A stretch of 64,000 nt of DNA from Rotaria socialis (GCA_905331475.1 CAJNYU010001081.1:124001-188000), one strand, 5' to 3'; counted from the stretch's first letter, positions 33,790-47,292 are shown. Program-made: numbers and translations. The notes: generated by a model from the letters alone, not told the origin.

Positions 33790-35635
33790 AACAAAATAGA
33801 CATGATGACTTTTAATGTGTTTTGTTTTTTTCAAATATTTGTAAAATTTTCTTTTTCCTGCTGTGTGAACTTTTGTTTTTTTATGAATATAAATATAAAA
33901 TTTTCATCATTTACGAATCGAGAAATGTCTTCGTCAATTAAAAAAAAGATATGTTTCTGTGAAAGAAAATTATTAAAATGAATGGCGCTTATAGAACTTT
34001 CCCATGGTGAAAGCTGTCAATCTCACTGCCGAGTGGAAACCATAGGACGATGTATGTGATACTTAGGTCTCTTTCAGTCACCGATATTGCATGTGATAAA
34101 ATGTCAAGTGTGCTTGAATTTTCACTTCGACTGCCTAACCTTGTATGGCATCGTAATTGCAGACGAAGCAAATAGGCGATGGACTCGGTATGCATCCCAA
34201 TGACAGAAACTAACGTTTGTGTATGGGTTCTGTAAACAACTATTTTCATTCACGGTAGCGACTTGCAGGCGCAACCAGACTCCAATTCGACTCTGTCTAG
34301 TAAAAAGCTGTCGATACAAATAACATGTTTTTGTCCTAGACAAACTTACGGGATATAGTATTTCACGAATGGTGTGTTCTTATAATGGTATAATATTTCA
34401 ATGACTCCAGACTGTTACTCGAACACATGAGAAGGTTATTGATTGGCGACGGTCTTGAACCGTTTGAAAAGTCATCGTCGTCCACTTACTAAACTAACGG
34501 AACAATAGTTAAAAGCAGCACGAAAAAAAAAATACGTTTGCTCTTGATTGTATTTTATCAGCAGAGTATGTCTCAACGAGAAACAAAGATTCGCTTTATT
34601 TCAATAGGCATCGTTCCCACTAGTTTTTTTTTATTGCATTTATGTTCTATTTTTCTCTGAAAATTTGAGAAATTCTGAAACATAAAAAATCCTTATCATG
34701 AGAAATTTTTCAGATGACTCTCAAGCGTTCAAGTTGGAGCATTATTTGTAAGAAAATAGCATTTAACTGTTAATAATTTGATAACCACTCTCGGAATATA
34801 TTGTTCGGTGGAATTATTGGTACTTTATTCATCTTTATTCAAATAAGAATCGTCTAATAGTGAACTGAATAATGCGCTCTAGCTTTATTAGCCTTTACAG
34901 TCGGATGTGTATACGAATCGTAATTTTAATTTGAGCAGAAAGGTCTCAAAATAATTCTCGATTCTTATGTATATGAGCAAAGATTCCTACTGTCTCAATT
35001 ACTTCGATAAGCAATTTAGAGTGTCTCAATGTATTTTCAGAGTAGAATAAAAAATGAGAGAAAGAGAGAGAAAACCTGGCTATACTTTAAAATGCATTCT
35101 ATAATTACATATTAACTTATGAATTCGAATTTTGAATTATTTTTCTTTTACCACTTATTCATTCTACTTCACTACATTTCAAAGTATTGTAAATATCACG
35201 TTTCTCATTATCTCCTATCTCATTCGCTTAATATAAAGCTCATTTCTTCTTCGTCGAGATTCTTCAAGATGCTTTATGATTATGACATTTTTTTCTAAAT
35301 TGGCCAGGCAATCAATGAATCCAGCAAAAATACAACATCGAAATGGCGTGCCAGAATTGAAAAGTTATAACAGAAATATCTGTTTTCTCTCGTACCATTG
35401 ACACTAGTCTGAAGTAGACCGGCAATCTAATAGTTCAATGGAGTAGTGTAAGAAGAGACGCAGAAGAAAGAAAGAAAAACTATGTTCTAGTTATTGACAG
35501 GAATTAGTCGAGAACAGAACGAGAAGAAAAACAGACGGAGTCTGATGGGAAGAAAAAAGAATATGTAGACAGGAAACTCATTCGCCCTGGCAGAAAAACA
35601 AAGAAAACTTGCTCTTGAATTTGCAGACTTTTGCC
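33790..35635. other. Intergenic, nothing recognised
   Basis: 1.85 kb AT-rich spacer. Minus-strand ORFs at 33989-34343 overlap each other in two frames and have no domain or splice support. The TTTGCAG just before the FAM234 start (about 35619-35625) may be the acceptor of a 5'-UTR intron. Confidence 0.5.
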
Positions 35636-38600
35636 ATGTTCACCGATGGAAACAATACCCAGAATGGCAATCTTCTACAATCTTCAGCAATCAATAATGA
35701 TCAAGGAACTTTACTCGATGATAACGAAGCAACGGTTCAAAATGATTATACATTAGCATATAGGTTTGTTGAAAGCACAATAGAAATTTTTTATCATTAG
35801 TCAAGAATTTTCCTTTTTCTGTAAAGAAATCGACAATATGATAAACGCCCTCTACGATTTTTCTTATGTTGTACATTTTCAACTGCACTTATATTAGCGA
35901 CAGTCATCGTTTTGCTAAGTTCAGTTGTATATCATTCAAATAAAGAAAAAAAGTATGACGAAGATGTTCAAATTGAAGTTTTATGGACAAGTGGTTTTCC
36001 AAAGTTACTAACAGAAACAGCATTTCGTCTTGTTGATTGTAATTCCGACGGTATACTTGATGTTATATTTGGTTTTGGGACCGGTGTTGACACATTAGGG
36101 GACAACCGATTGTTATGTGATCTTTACTTTAACGGAATTCATCCATGTAATGGAGGTGTTAGAGTAAGTGAATTTCGTTTTCAAAAGAAAATATATATAT
36201 GTATTTCTTGTTCTTTAGGCTTTAGATGGCCGAAATGGACAATTGCTATGGAGTTACGATAAATCACATCATGAAGTATTTGCATTGAACTGTCAACGAG
36301 ATATTGATGGAGATCATATTCCTGATTGTGTTACTGGTGGACGAGGAGGTGTAAGTTAGAATTTTTGATTTTTTTAAATTTTTTTTCTTTTTTTAAACCA
36401 TTAGACATTCGAAGCTATTAGTGGAAAAACTGGTTCGTTAATATGGACGTTTGACAACGATGTACGAATAGCAACAATGAACTTTTATACACCCTTATAT
36501 TTAAATAAAGATTTTGATAATGATGGTTTAAATGATCTGATAACAGTACATGGCGGTGATCCAATAAGAAAACCACGTATGTCAATGGGATATAAAGATT
36601 TTTCTAAATTTTGTCGCTTCGTAGATGATACTGTTCGATTAGCAGGTGAAGTTCTTCTTGTTAGTGCAAAAACTGGAAAATTATTAAATGTATCTATTGT
36701 TCCTGATAAAATGGAGTCCTATTATTCTCCACAGCTATTACAACGATCAGCCGAGGAAGAATATATTCTTGTTGGTACTGGTGGTGAGGCACACGGTGGT
36801 GGACTTTATGCGCTTGATGTAAAATGTTTTTCTATGCCATGCTCGTCACCGGTACTAGAAGACAAAAACGAATATGCGAATTTAAAAAAAGACTAAAACA
36901 CATTTATTGAATCTCATTTTAGTATATAAAAATAATTAATGATGAATATAAAGGTGTAATGACACCGCCCGTTTTAGTCGATGTCAATAATGATGATATT
37001 GAAGATATTATTATCCCACTATATAATTCGACATTGTTTGCGTTCGATGGAAAAACATTTCGACAACTATGGAATAGAACTTTTCCTAGTTCAGAAACAT
37101 ATAGGTTTGTTATTCTGTCGGCAAACTACGTTTAACAATTGATAATTTAGTTCGCCTGCAGTTGGATATTTTAATGACGATGATATACCTGATATTATGG
37201 TTCATTATCAAACCGGACCAGGTTATCCATTATATTATAGTGCACAGGTATATAAGAGTAAAATGTATTTCCTTTCGAATAATGTGGATTTATGCATAGA
37301 CAACTATTCTGAATGGTCTTACGGGTGAACCGATACTTGATAAATCTATTGAACAGACAGTTGGTGCTCAAAGTTCTCCATTAACTAGTTGAGTTTGTTA
37401 CGCGTTCACAGTTTGATAATTGTTTTGCTTTTTGTTTAGTAAGTTTTAAGCAACGTGGACATGATATGTTTATTTATTGGATGGGTGAATGTGACGCCGT
37501 CGATAGTAGTAAAGAGAGAAAAATTGATTATGATAAAAGTACTTTTTTTGCTTGCAATTTTTATCCGATAGTTAAGCGATTCGTGTGATTTAGATGCGCC
37601 CAGTGTACTTCTTTCGAAAGCTGATATTTGTAAACTACGGTATCAAACAACAAGTTTTACTGCACTTCATGGTTTGACACAATCTATGAAGCCACCAGGG
37701 ATTCTCATTTATAATTCTAGTAATAGGAAGAACAAGATAGACTATTTATTATTCAGAAGGAAACTAAAAATAAAAATAGTATTCTGTTTTTTTTCCTTCT
37801 CAAGATCATTACGTGGCTCTTGAACGAAGTACAACGACACCAAGTTCGATAGATGTCGAAAATTTTCTCCAACAATATCCTGATTATGTATCGATATATA
37901 AATCATGGCAACGACTGGATAATTATATGCAGGTAGTAATAAAATTGATGGTTTATTCATTAGAATCTTTTCTATGCACAGAATCAAGACGTACCGGATG
38001 TAACTCCATCAATACTAGACGATGGCAGTAATGAGGAACCAAGCGAGACCGCCGATTCCGATGAAAATGATAATGAAGTTGATGCTGCATTTCGTTCAAG
38101 TCGAAAAAAATATAAACGACATGTTGGACCGCATGACAACGGTGGATTACAAAGAATTATCTCAACCGGTAATAGAAAAAAATTGAATTCTCTTTTCATT
38201 ATCTATTTTTTCCATTAAAGGTACATTAGCTCCATCATTTGAACTGAATTCTAAATCAACAATTGATTTAATATTTGCGACATATTGGATTCCTTCTGAC
38301 ACATCGACATTATTAGCTGCTAATGAACGTACATGCATTGAAGACGGTATGGCAAAAGAAGAAGAACGACTCAAATCAATCAGTGGTAAAACAAAAGAAT
38401 TGATTTTAGATTTTTCTTTTTTTTCTTTTCTTTTCTAGCTAATTTTTATGGCATGGATCATGATGCATATGAACATTATATAGAAGATTTATGCACAAAT
38501 AAAACTCGCCTATATGAAACTGTATTAAAAATTTCTCCGGAAATTATTAGTCAAGTTCAAGCGTCAATGTTAAATCCGTTCCGAAAACAATTCGGACAAT

Positions 38601-38776
38601 TAACTATCTATCGTATTCGACTACATTTCAAGAAAAATCAATGTGAACCCAATAATACAAGAAAATGTCTCTTCAATTTAGATAATAATGATCTTCTTCC
38701 ATTTAAACAACAAATTTGGCCGGCTTACATGGGAATCAGTGGAGATTGCCACGCGAATAATAGATTTTCAATTTAG
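35636..38776 (+). CDS. FAM234: FAM234-family (ITFG3-like) membrane protein with FG-GAP-like repeats, 13 exons
   Basis: 817 aa. Exons: 35636-35763, 35827-36163, 36219-36350, 36405-36851, 36923-37104, 37151-37247, 37300-37387, 37440-37538, 37594-37719, 37805-37932, 37982-38168, 38221-38385, 38439-38776; total 2454 nt, phases match. A short cytosolic N-terminus is followed by one transmembrane helix at about 54-78 (CCTFSTALILATVIVLLSSV), so type II. The lumenal part has repeated Asp-rich loops typical of integrin-alpha/FG-GAP propellers: DCNSDGILDVIFG, DIDGDHIPDCVTG, DFDNDGLNDLITV, DVNNDDIEDIIIP, FNDDDIPDIMV. The extended C-terminal third (Asn/Cys-containing) is longer than in vertebrate FAM234A/B. 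Molecular function of the family is unknown. Exon 4 has two in-phase donors (after 36820 or 36851), so a 10-residue difference is possible. Confidence 0.85.
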
Positions 38777-39470
38777 TGTGATATTGTTTTAAATGTTTGT
38801 CAATAATAATAATAATAATAATAAAAACACACGGACTTCTATAAATAGAAAGATTTTAAAACACATAGGTTCAATGAGTGTGAAAAAAAGTATCGAATAG
38901 TTTTTTTGCCCTTTTCACTGACATAGGAGATATTATCATTGGAAAAATCCTGATTTTCTAATTTCAATCTATACTTGATCAAATGAATAGTTAATACACA
39001 AGAGATAGACATCTGTGAAAATCTTAAGGCTGTTTTTTGTCTTCCTTCACTTTTTTCCTCCCTCGATTTCTCTATTCTCGTCGTCGTCGATTGTATAAAA
39101 GAGGCAGAGAGTCCACAATAGTTAGAACGAAATATGCGTTCTGCTTATATTTTTTCCTCTTCGACCGTCGAGTGATGTTTGCTTTCTTTTCTCCATCTTT
39201 GCTGCTATTGCACAGTAAGTGTACATGAGTCGTCATTTTCTCTTTTTCCGACTTGCGAACGCATGTGCGCTCTAAGGGTCATGGTAATGCAAAAGCGAGA
39301 GAAGGGTGAGAGCGAGAGAGAAATACGCATATAACCACTTTTTTTTTTTTTATTATACGATCTGCACACACGCGTGCACGTTAAAATGAATTTCGAATAA
39401 AATTCATACTGATTTATTTCTATTTTCTGTTAGATATAAATACTTCGTTGAAATCTATTGTTGTTAACAA
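38777..39470. other. Intergenic with (AAT)n and likely TMEM79-like promoter/5' UTR
   Basis: An AAT trinucleotide run lies at about 38802-38823, just after the FAM234 stop. Pyrimidine-rich sequence follows. TTTTCTGTTAG at about 39424-39434 looks like the acceptor of a 5'-UTR intron ahead of the TMEM79-like ATG. Confidence 0.5.
38802..38823. repeat. (AAT)n microsatellite
   Basis: Seven AAT units in the 3' flank of the FAM234 gene. Confidence 0.85.
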
Positions 39471-40333
39471 ATGGCTACTTCAGTATGTGTTCAATTAGTT
39501 TGAGTTTATTTAATTGCTCATTTTTATTTTATTTTTCTAGTCATCCTCACGAACAAGCAACGCATGTTGTTCATGTGAAGTTGAACTAAAAAAGAATGCG
39601 CCATATATATTAGCTGGTCTTGGTGTTAGTGGTGGCCTACTTTTATTGGCTAATCGAAATATTCCAGCAATGAGCGTTCCTGTTCTATCATCGGCTGCTG
39701 ATCGTGTAGCTTGTAATTTTAATTCTCGATTTTTTAATTAATTTAAAATTAATTTCGTCTTTCTTTAGATGCCCTCCGATGGAGTGGTCTTGAGGTAATC
39801 GTTCAATTGTTTCAATTTAGTTTTAAACGATTTATTTCTTTTAGGGAATTTCAATGGTTACAGCCGTTTGGTGTGCTATTGGTGTACGTGCTAAATGTAA
39901 GTTGGTTTCAGTTTTCTATTCAGCTCATATTCATAGATTGATTTTCAGATGGTACTGAATCAACAGAAACAGATAGTAATCAACATTTAAAAACTACTCA
40001 AAGAATGTTAACAAATGCAACTGAATCATTTCTTACATTTACTGCTGCTAAATTGGCTTTAGCTACCGTACTCGAGCCAAATAATCTTCGTCTCATCCCT
40101 GCTCTATCAGGTCTTTTCATTATTGGGTAAGAATTATTCAAAATATTTCATTTAACTTCAATACCGAATTTTCTTCTAGACGCTACTCATTTGATGCAGC
40201 TATCAATCATCCATCACGTACATTTGGTTATACCATCAATGCCGTTGCTACGTTCGCAGCTTATGGCCTCTTTTTGTGGAAACTACTTAAAGGTGGTCTT
40301 CACTCAAATATTCTTCCATTTTCACTTCGCTAA
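39471..40333 (+). CDS. TMEM79-like / MAPEG-related four-helix membrane protein, 6 exons
   Basis: 197 aa. Exons: 39471-39482, 39541-39712, 39769-39794, 39845-39896, 39949-40126, 40180-40333; total 594 nt, phases match. Hydrophobic segments: APYILAGLGVSGGLLLLA, SMVTAVWCAIGVRA, the stretch LRLIPALSGLFIIG, and TINAVATFAAYGLFLW. The motif NATESFLTFTAAKLAL, followed by RYSFDAAINHPSRTFGY, resembles the MAPEG-type helix pair of TMEM79 (Asn-x-x-Glu-x-F, then an Arg and an RxFGY end). TMEM79 acts in lysosome/trans-Golgi and in Frizzled quality control in vertebrates; the role here is inference. The first coding exon is 12 nt and the third 26 nt, so automatic annotation is likely to miss them. Alternative: another MAPEG-superfamily member. 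Confidence 0.7.
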
Positions 40334-41689
40334 AAGCAAGGTGCAATCAAAGAATATAGAAAAAAAATAGACTAAATAATCATTTCCTCTAGTATGTGTT
40401 GTCTCGTAGAGTAATAGTCCTTCATACCATCCACGCTATTAACTGTGTGCATGTAAAGCGATCTGTTTTTGATTGTCCAACAATAAAATATCTCCTATCA
40501 TTTGCATTTGGTTGTTTGTATAACAAAGAGATATAGAGAAAAAAGCTCATGTTCACATTTAAGTATGGCATAAAGAGTGTAGTAAAATTAAGCCTGCAGC
40601 CTATTACATCGAATCTGTACACACTTTTTCAAATATAGATTAAATCGATCGGAATGACAAAAATGAAATCGATCAATTATGATTTTTCATAATGATCTAA
40701 GGTCAAAGTTCAATGTATCGTTTTCTTTTTCGTTCAAAGAATTGATTCTCAAGGTTTGCAGTATGAAAACTAAGAAAAATTTGCCCTTTCTATAATGATA
40801 CTCAATTTTAATAATATTGCACAAAGAGTTGATTACCATGTTTTGTAATGTCAGAGCGTTTTCAAAGCAACATCATTTTTTGTAACTATTCTCGCTATGC
40901 CAAGATTCAATCATTAACAAGAATTTCTCAACATGAAACAATTTGCTGAGCAATGCTAAACAGTCTGATATGCTATTATTTTCAGTCAATAACTCTCGCC
41001 ATCACCATCATTCATACGTGTGATTCTCGAGGAAAGTTCACCGACTGGTTCATTACTATTGAGTGATCAATGCGTACATCAGCTGTATATATCTTTGAAG
41101 AAAACGTATGGGTCTTTGTCATTCGAGCATATCAATTGATATCGTGATTTATCGCAGAAAAAATTTCCGTAGAGAGAAAGGCCCCATTTGTTACCGGAAT
41201 GCTCATGAGGGGGACGATGGCATTGAATTTCATACTTCAACGTTTTTGCATTAATAAGCTCCAAACGGAAACCTTTTTCAAGGTGTTCAGAACTAATTAG
41301 ACTCAACATATATAATATACACACTGCGCATACAGTGTCTTATGCACATGAATGAGGAATGTCATTGAACAGAGTAGTCAAAGCTTGAACAGCGGCATTG
41401 ATTCGATTAAAATATTAGCAAAAGAACATATTTTATTTTTAATGGTTTAATTTTCGGGTAAAATCTACACAAATTTGATATAGAGTTCTGATGCGAGAAC
41501 AGAAAGTCATATTCGTCTTAAATTTGAGAGTAACTAAATGTTATGTTTTTGAATGACAAATAAAACTCAATTGGTTGAAAATAACCAATTACAGTTAAAG
41601 GCTCGTTGTCAATGGAGTTAGACAACAAAATGGCGATTTAGAAACAGTTGATAGTCAGCAAAAGAAAAAAAAGTTTTTTCTCATCAACA
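40334..41689. other. Intergenic, nothing recognised
   Basis: 1.36 kb between two plus-strand genes. A polyadenylation-type AATAAA occurs near 40491. No other feature seen. Confidence 0.55.
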
Positions 41690-44600
41690 ATGGCCGATCA
41701 AGAAGTTGCTGAAAATCCGCCTGCATCAAATGAAAATGAGGTTTGATTTTCTCCATTAAAAAGAAGAATCTCTAAAGTCTATGTTTTTATTTTTCAAGTC
41801 ATCTGGAGTTCCTGATGAAGAGGGTCAAGAACGTCCAAATTTCAACGAAGAATCAACTGATTTTCAAACTACCATCATCAATGAACAACAGGCAGAAGCC
41901 GTACCAGTAAAACCTAAACTACAACCTATTATTGCTCCGGATATGTTTCCTCCGTGAGTATTATATATATTCAGTATTTGATTTATCCAACTAAGCTTTT
42001 TTTCTCCTAGACCGATTGTTACATGTAATAATCCAGAAGATTATGCCGAATCGTATAAAAAAAACTCCATAAAAGAAAATTTAATTTTAACATTCGTTGA
42101 AAATTTTCGTCGTCAATATCATTATATTTATCGAGATCGAAAACCAATATTTCTCAATCCATTGAATGAATGCGGTGTACCTGTAAATATCCGTAGCATA
42201 GAAATTCTCGGTTTTGTATTTCTTTTTTTAAATAGAAATTTGTTTGTACAACCATTCAACCGACCATGCTTTCGTTTTCTCCATTATTTCAATGGAGTTC
42301 AGCAGCTGAATTCATCGCTGATCATCTGAATTATGAATTAATTGAGCCGGCACATGAAATCGTAAGTTCTTAGAAAACATCGCATAATTTCTTTTGGCGT
42401 TCATTTTACAATAAATTTCTTCTTAGCCGAAAACACTTTGGTCACCAACAAAAGTTCTTGCCGATCAACGTGGAAATTGTTTTGATTATTCTAATCTTCT
42501 TTGTTCATTGTTAATCGGTGCTGGATACGATGCATATGTTGCAAGTGGATATGCTACAAGAGAAGTTTGCTACATGGACACAACTCGCTTGCCAAATCCG
42601 TACGTTAAAAAGCGACATGAAGTATGTTTTTGCTTTTGAGAAAGAGTTGATAGTCTCGTCAATGAATTCAATTTAGGAACATATAGAAGGATCAAAAACG
42701 CAAAATAAAAAATATACTGTTAAACCACCAAAAGATTTAACATCGAAATATGATGTTTATATGCATCAAAGGCGTTTAGACCAAATCCAAGCCGACAAAG
42801 ATCGACTTCAAGAAGAAGAAAATAAACGCATAGCTGTAAGTTTTTCTTGAACAATACTTATTCGAATATTAACGCAGTCGTAGTTGTGTGGGTGCATTCG
42901 TGATCTAAAGATAAAATAAAACTCTAATTAATGAATGATCAAAAAAATCAGTATTGTGCCTTTCGGATTGCTTTTTTTCTCTTGATCAGAACATTTCATT
43001 TAGAATATTATAATATTGTTCGGAAAGCCTGAGGATTCCGTTACTTGAGAGTATCTGAATGTAGGTAAGAATAAATTAGATATTTATTCATTATTCTAAC
43101 TTGAGCGATTCGGCCTGCAGAAGGACAAATAATATCTCTATTCTCAATCGGAGTAATGAGTAACTGTTCAAATCATTTTAACACTATGATATTTACTTTT
43201 GTCTAGTTTATCTTTAATAGTCATCATTGTTTTCATTGGATTTAATTTAGGAAATTGAAAAACCATTACCTGATCCACTATTCGGCATTCGAGTGCATTC
43301 ATGGGTACTTGTTCTAGCTGGCAAACGTGAAGTGCCTGAAGCATTTTTTATTGAGCCAACTACAGGCTACGCTAAAGCAACAAATGATAGTGAATATTTG
43401 GGTATTGAAAGTGTTTGGAATCATCAAAATTTATGGGTCAATATGCAAGATTGTTCAAATGGTTGTGAGGTTCGGAGATCTTGTTTTCAGTTCCGTAAAA
43501 TATGAATGGCTTATATTTTTAGTCACTTCAATTTGATCTCAACGATCAAGCTCGATGGGAATTTATGTTTACTTATTCAACTAATTTACGTGGAGCAGTA
43601 ACAACAACATTAAACACATTGGGTGGTTCTGCAATGCTCGATGAAGAAGAAGAAAAAGTAATGCTTCTTTTTGCCCTAATAATTATTTTTTCTTTGTTTT
43701 GATAGCCAACTGTTGAAGCAGCTCAAAAAGATATTGAATTGCCTCCATCGTGGGTTTATCCACTTAATATTACACCTAAAGGTATAATCATGAAAATTTT
43801 AAGAATATTTTTACATCGAAAAGTTTTAGATTTTGAAAAACGCTATCCAAATTCACGTAAAACGTATTTTTTTAAAAAAACTCGTGTTGAAAAATATGCT
43901 CCGTACAGTATGAAAGATGGCATTGTTCTTAAAGTAGCTGAATTCGCTGATTATGATTGTAAGTTTAAATCTTAAAAGCAGCGAAGAAGAGAAAAATAAT
44001 AACGATTGATGTTTCTCAAAATTTAGTTAAAGAACTTATCTATGTAACACAACGATACGATCATCGTCATGATAAACTTGAATTACGTGAACATGATGTA
44101 CGAACGAATATGGTCTATGAACATTATTTACCAGGTCGAACTGATCATTTGAAAGGTAAAGGATAGTGAAAGAGAAAATCGGACGCTGAGAATGTTGACC
44201 GAGACCTGCCGTAAAATAAAATTGCAAAATATCATCAGAATTCGCTTTCAATTTAATTCAAACATAAGATAATGAAGTATTCTGATGGTCAGAACTAACG
44301 AGGGAAAGTTTCCAAGTGATACCAACCATTCGGGTTCATATTGTGCTCATAAGTAGAACCCAGTGAGACTATAAAAAACCTAAAAGATTTCGTGTCATTA
44401 GGCCTTTCTTTCAAAGTTAATACCGTTTTACTAAATTTTCGAGCTTGGACAAGGAATTTATAGAAAAATTGAAAGAAAGGAATTTCGAACTGAGAATTTT
44501 CCTAACAATAGGTCTCATCAATGTTAGAGGGTTCCAAAAGTTTCAGTGAAAATGGATGCATCATGCTCGAGATATTGCATATTGATGAAAACGGCCAATT

Positions 44601-46991
44601 TTCCAAAAAAAATGTCGTAAAATTGACTTCTCTTCAATATGCAATATCTCGAGCATGATGCATCCATTTTCACTGAAACCTTTGGAACCTTCTAACATTG
44701 ATGAGACCTATTGTTAGGAAAATTTTCAGTTCGAAATTCCTTTCTTTCAATTTTTCTATAAATTCCTTGTCCAAGCTCGAAAATTTAGTACAACGGTTAT
44801 AACTTTGAAAGAAAGGCCTAATGGCACGAAATCTTTTAGGCTTTTTATAGTCTCACTGGGTTCTACTTATGAGCACAATATGAACCCGAATGGTTGGTAT
44901 CACTTGGAGACCTTCCCTCGTAAGAGAAAATTGAATTCTTGCTATTTGATGACAGGTTAGTATTAGTCTGCTATCGGTATTATCTTCTATGGACGGGTGA
45001 TCTGAAAATTCAGTGAAATAAACGGGTAGCCATATCCACACCATCGTTGAGATCTTAAATACATAGAAACCGATGCAATCGCTGTAGTCGCAAGTTCCGC
45101 TCTACACGAACTGTGTCTAATTATAAAAATTAGTGTCCTATCGGTTTTCACTTGCCATGACATAGAGCAGTAAGAAATTTATATTTGCTGAGAATGTATT
45201 AAATAGTTTAGTTTAACTTTGACACACACACACTTTGATTTTTTATTTACATTCAGAACATACATATGGTTTTGGACCGGAATTCGAACGAATAATGCTT
45301 TATTATGATAAAGCACGCCTGGATGGCTTAGAGAGAAGACATGAAACAGTTCTTGAACTAACTGATTACTTTGTAAATCGTGATGACTTTCTTGAATATC
45401 GCAAAGCTGTATTTGAACCTCGGCCAAAGAAATTCGGTCCGGCTGATAAAGATACTCCACGACCAATTATTGTAACTATATTCTTTATCGAAAAAGAAAG
45501 AAAGGTATTGATTTGTTTTCTTTGTATCTATTAATAGTCAATAACTGAACGATACGATCGTAATCTAAAACTCAGTGCTAATGATGATGTTCGTGAGCTG
45601 CTTTATGCTATTAAAGAAAATAAGTTTATCATAACTTATCATCGTGATAGTCATCATATAACACCATCGACTAGGTAAGTTAAATTCAAAATAATTTTCG
45701 AAATATTTGAGTAGTTTTTCTTTGCAGAACGTTTTGTAAACCGGTAAGTTTTCGTTTCTCTGATAAAAGCAACGCTTTGCTTTGGCCGATTGAAAGCAGT
45801 TAGAATATGACGTGTTCATAAATGTAGGCTGGTTGGAACGATAAAGCATTTACAATACAATGGAACGAAGATTTGCAAGATACATACCAAGCTGATGAAG
45901 AATTTAAGCAAATGTCAAAACGTGATCTTTATTATAAAATGATAAAACTCATCGAGCAAGAAGAAGAAGTTATTAGACGAGTACGAAAAGCAGAAGATGA
46001 AGTAAATGATAATTTCGTGGTCGTTTTTCTGTAGTATCTATTGAATTTTTTGTTCACAGACACGTGATCTTCAAAGTCGTCGTCAACAAGAGGATCTTTC
46101 AAGTGATCTTGAAATTAGTGTTTATGATATTGATAGAAATGACAAATCGAAAATATACAGAAAATCATTGGTAAGATCATCAAGTTATGAGTTCCATTGA
46201 AAGATAAATTCTACAAGTGATCTAAGAAACGCATGCTTTTCTTTAGTAGCAAGTGACATTTCATCATTTCATACAGCAGAAAAAAACTTCAGCACACTAG
46301 GACTTACTATACTAGAGAAATAAAAGTAATCCTACGATCTGGAATTGAGTTTTGCATTAAGATTGTGTCATCGAACTGTCCCGTTCCAAGCCAAATAAAT
46401 CTTATATATCGCAACTTTTCATAATCTAAAACATTAATTGCTTTTAGCAACAAAAAGCCGATGAAGAAAAACGTAAAAAAGAAATTCACGATGTTGATTA
46501 TCTTGCGCCGTTTCTTGCCGCCATTGGTTCGTTATGACTAAAATTTCTATTCATTTCCTTTTAACTCTCCTATTTTATTCTATAAAGGTAATCCTACACA
46601 TATCAATGCTCAACAGGCTCAACAATTACGTGTTGCAGCTCAACGTGACTTTAAAGATCGTTCGATTCGTAAAGCGAATTTAATGCAAGCACGTTTTGAA
46701 AGTGAAATTCAAGAGCTTATTTCCAAACAGCAATGGTATCAAAAGCATCAAATTGGGATGTCTAAAGAAGATGAACTTGAATATCAACGTTTATGTCAAG
46801 AAGCTCAATTTCGTTTACACATCCTCGAAGAACGACTCAAACGGTTTGTGAAAAAAAGAAACTTTCTTTCGAAAATATCAATTTCCTTTTTTCTTAGACA
46901 CAAAGAATTGGCTACAGAGAAATATATGCAGCTGGAAAATAAACTTAATGACGATATTCGCTTAAAAGAGCCGTACATTATATCTCGCTGA
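41690..46991 (+). CDS. DRC7: DRC7 (CCDC135 / lost boys), nexin-dynein regulatory complex subunit, 19 exons
   Basis: 875 aa, close to the 874 aa of human DRC7. Exons: 41690-41740, 41799-41953, 42011-42182, 42236-42361, 42427-42621, 42677-42835, 43251-43469, 43523-43657, 43706-43781, 43830-43958, 44027-44155, 45257-45471, 45538-45674, 45728-45743, 45828-46001, 46060-46170, 46448-46526, 46588-46843, 46898-46991; total 2628 nt. Seen: an acidic N-terminus; a transglutaminase-like segment about 180-215 (RGNCFDYSNLLCSLLIGAGY, then DAYVASGYAT); the block IRVHSWVLVLAGKREVPEAF; the block RWEFMFTYSTNLRGAV; YGFGPEFERIMLYY; long charged coiled coil toward the C-terminus. DRC7 is part of the linker between axonemal doublets and is needed for ciliary and flagellar beating. 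Exon 14 is just 16 nt. Intron 11 holds a 622-bp fold-back element. Confidence 0.95.
42836..43250 (+). other. DRC7 intron 6
   Basis: 415 bp, donor GCT/GTAAGT, acceptor TTTAATTTAG. Longer than its neighbours; no element or second reading frame recognised. Confidence 0.6.
44299..44920. mobile_element. Fold-back MITE with 287-bp inverted arms, TAA target duplication (PIF/Harbinger-like)
   Basis: Left arm 44299-44585 and right arm 44634-44920 are inverted copies. In the outer ~110 bp I count four mismatches, so identity is about 96%. The spacer is 48 bp. Both arms begin CGAGGGAA. Direct TAA repeats flank the element (44296-44298 and 44921-44923), the 3-bp TWA duplication used by PIF/Harbinger transposons. 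No ORF of note inside. It lies in the 1.1-kb DRC7 intron 11, so the pre-mRNA could form a long hairpin. Confidence 0.85.
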
Positions 46992-47292
46992 TTTTATTTT
47001 ATATAAAACAGAATATTATGAAACGAGAAAAACAACAACATGAGCAAGGAGAAAATAACACTTCTATACATTAAGTGTCTTGATTATCTCGCACGATTGA
47101 ATAAAAATGTGTCGAGAAAAAAAATGATTATCACACGTATATATGTATATATGAGTAGGATAGTAACTAAATGAGAATTGCACAATACAAATAGTAAAAA
47201 GTTCGATTCATTTGATGTATATATATGTTTTGTTTTTTAATTTTCGCTGGTAAACCTACATCTGACATTATTTAAAGAAGAAGACAGTGAAA
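46992..47292. other. Convergent 3' spacer between DRC7 and delta-catenin
   Basis: 301 bp. AATAAA on the plus strand near 47099 probably ends DRC7 transcripts. The two 3' UTRs may overlap. Confidence 0.5.

Noticed and set aside
33989..34343. Overlapping minus-strand ORFs downstream of the EGF/CBM14 gene
   Set aside because: Two frames compete, with no domain and no splice or start context.
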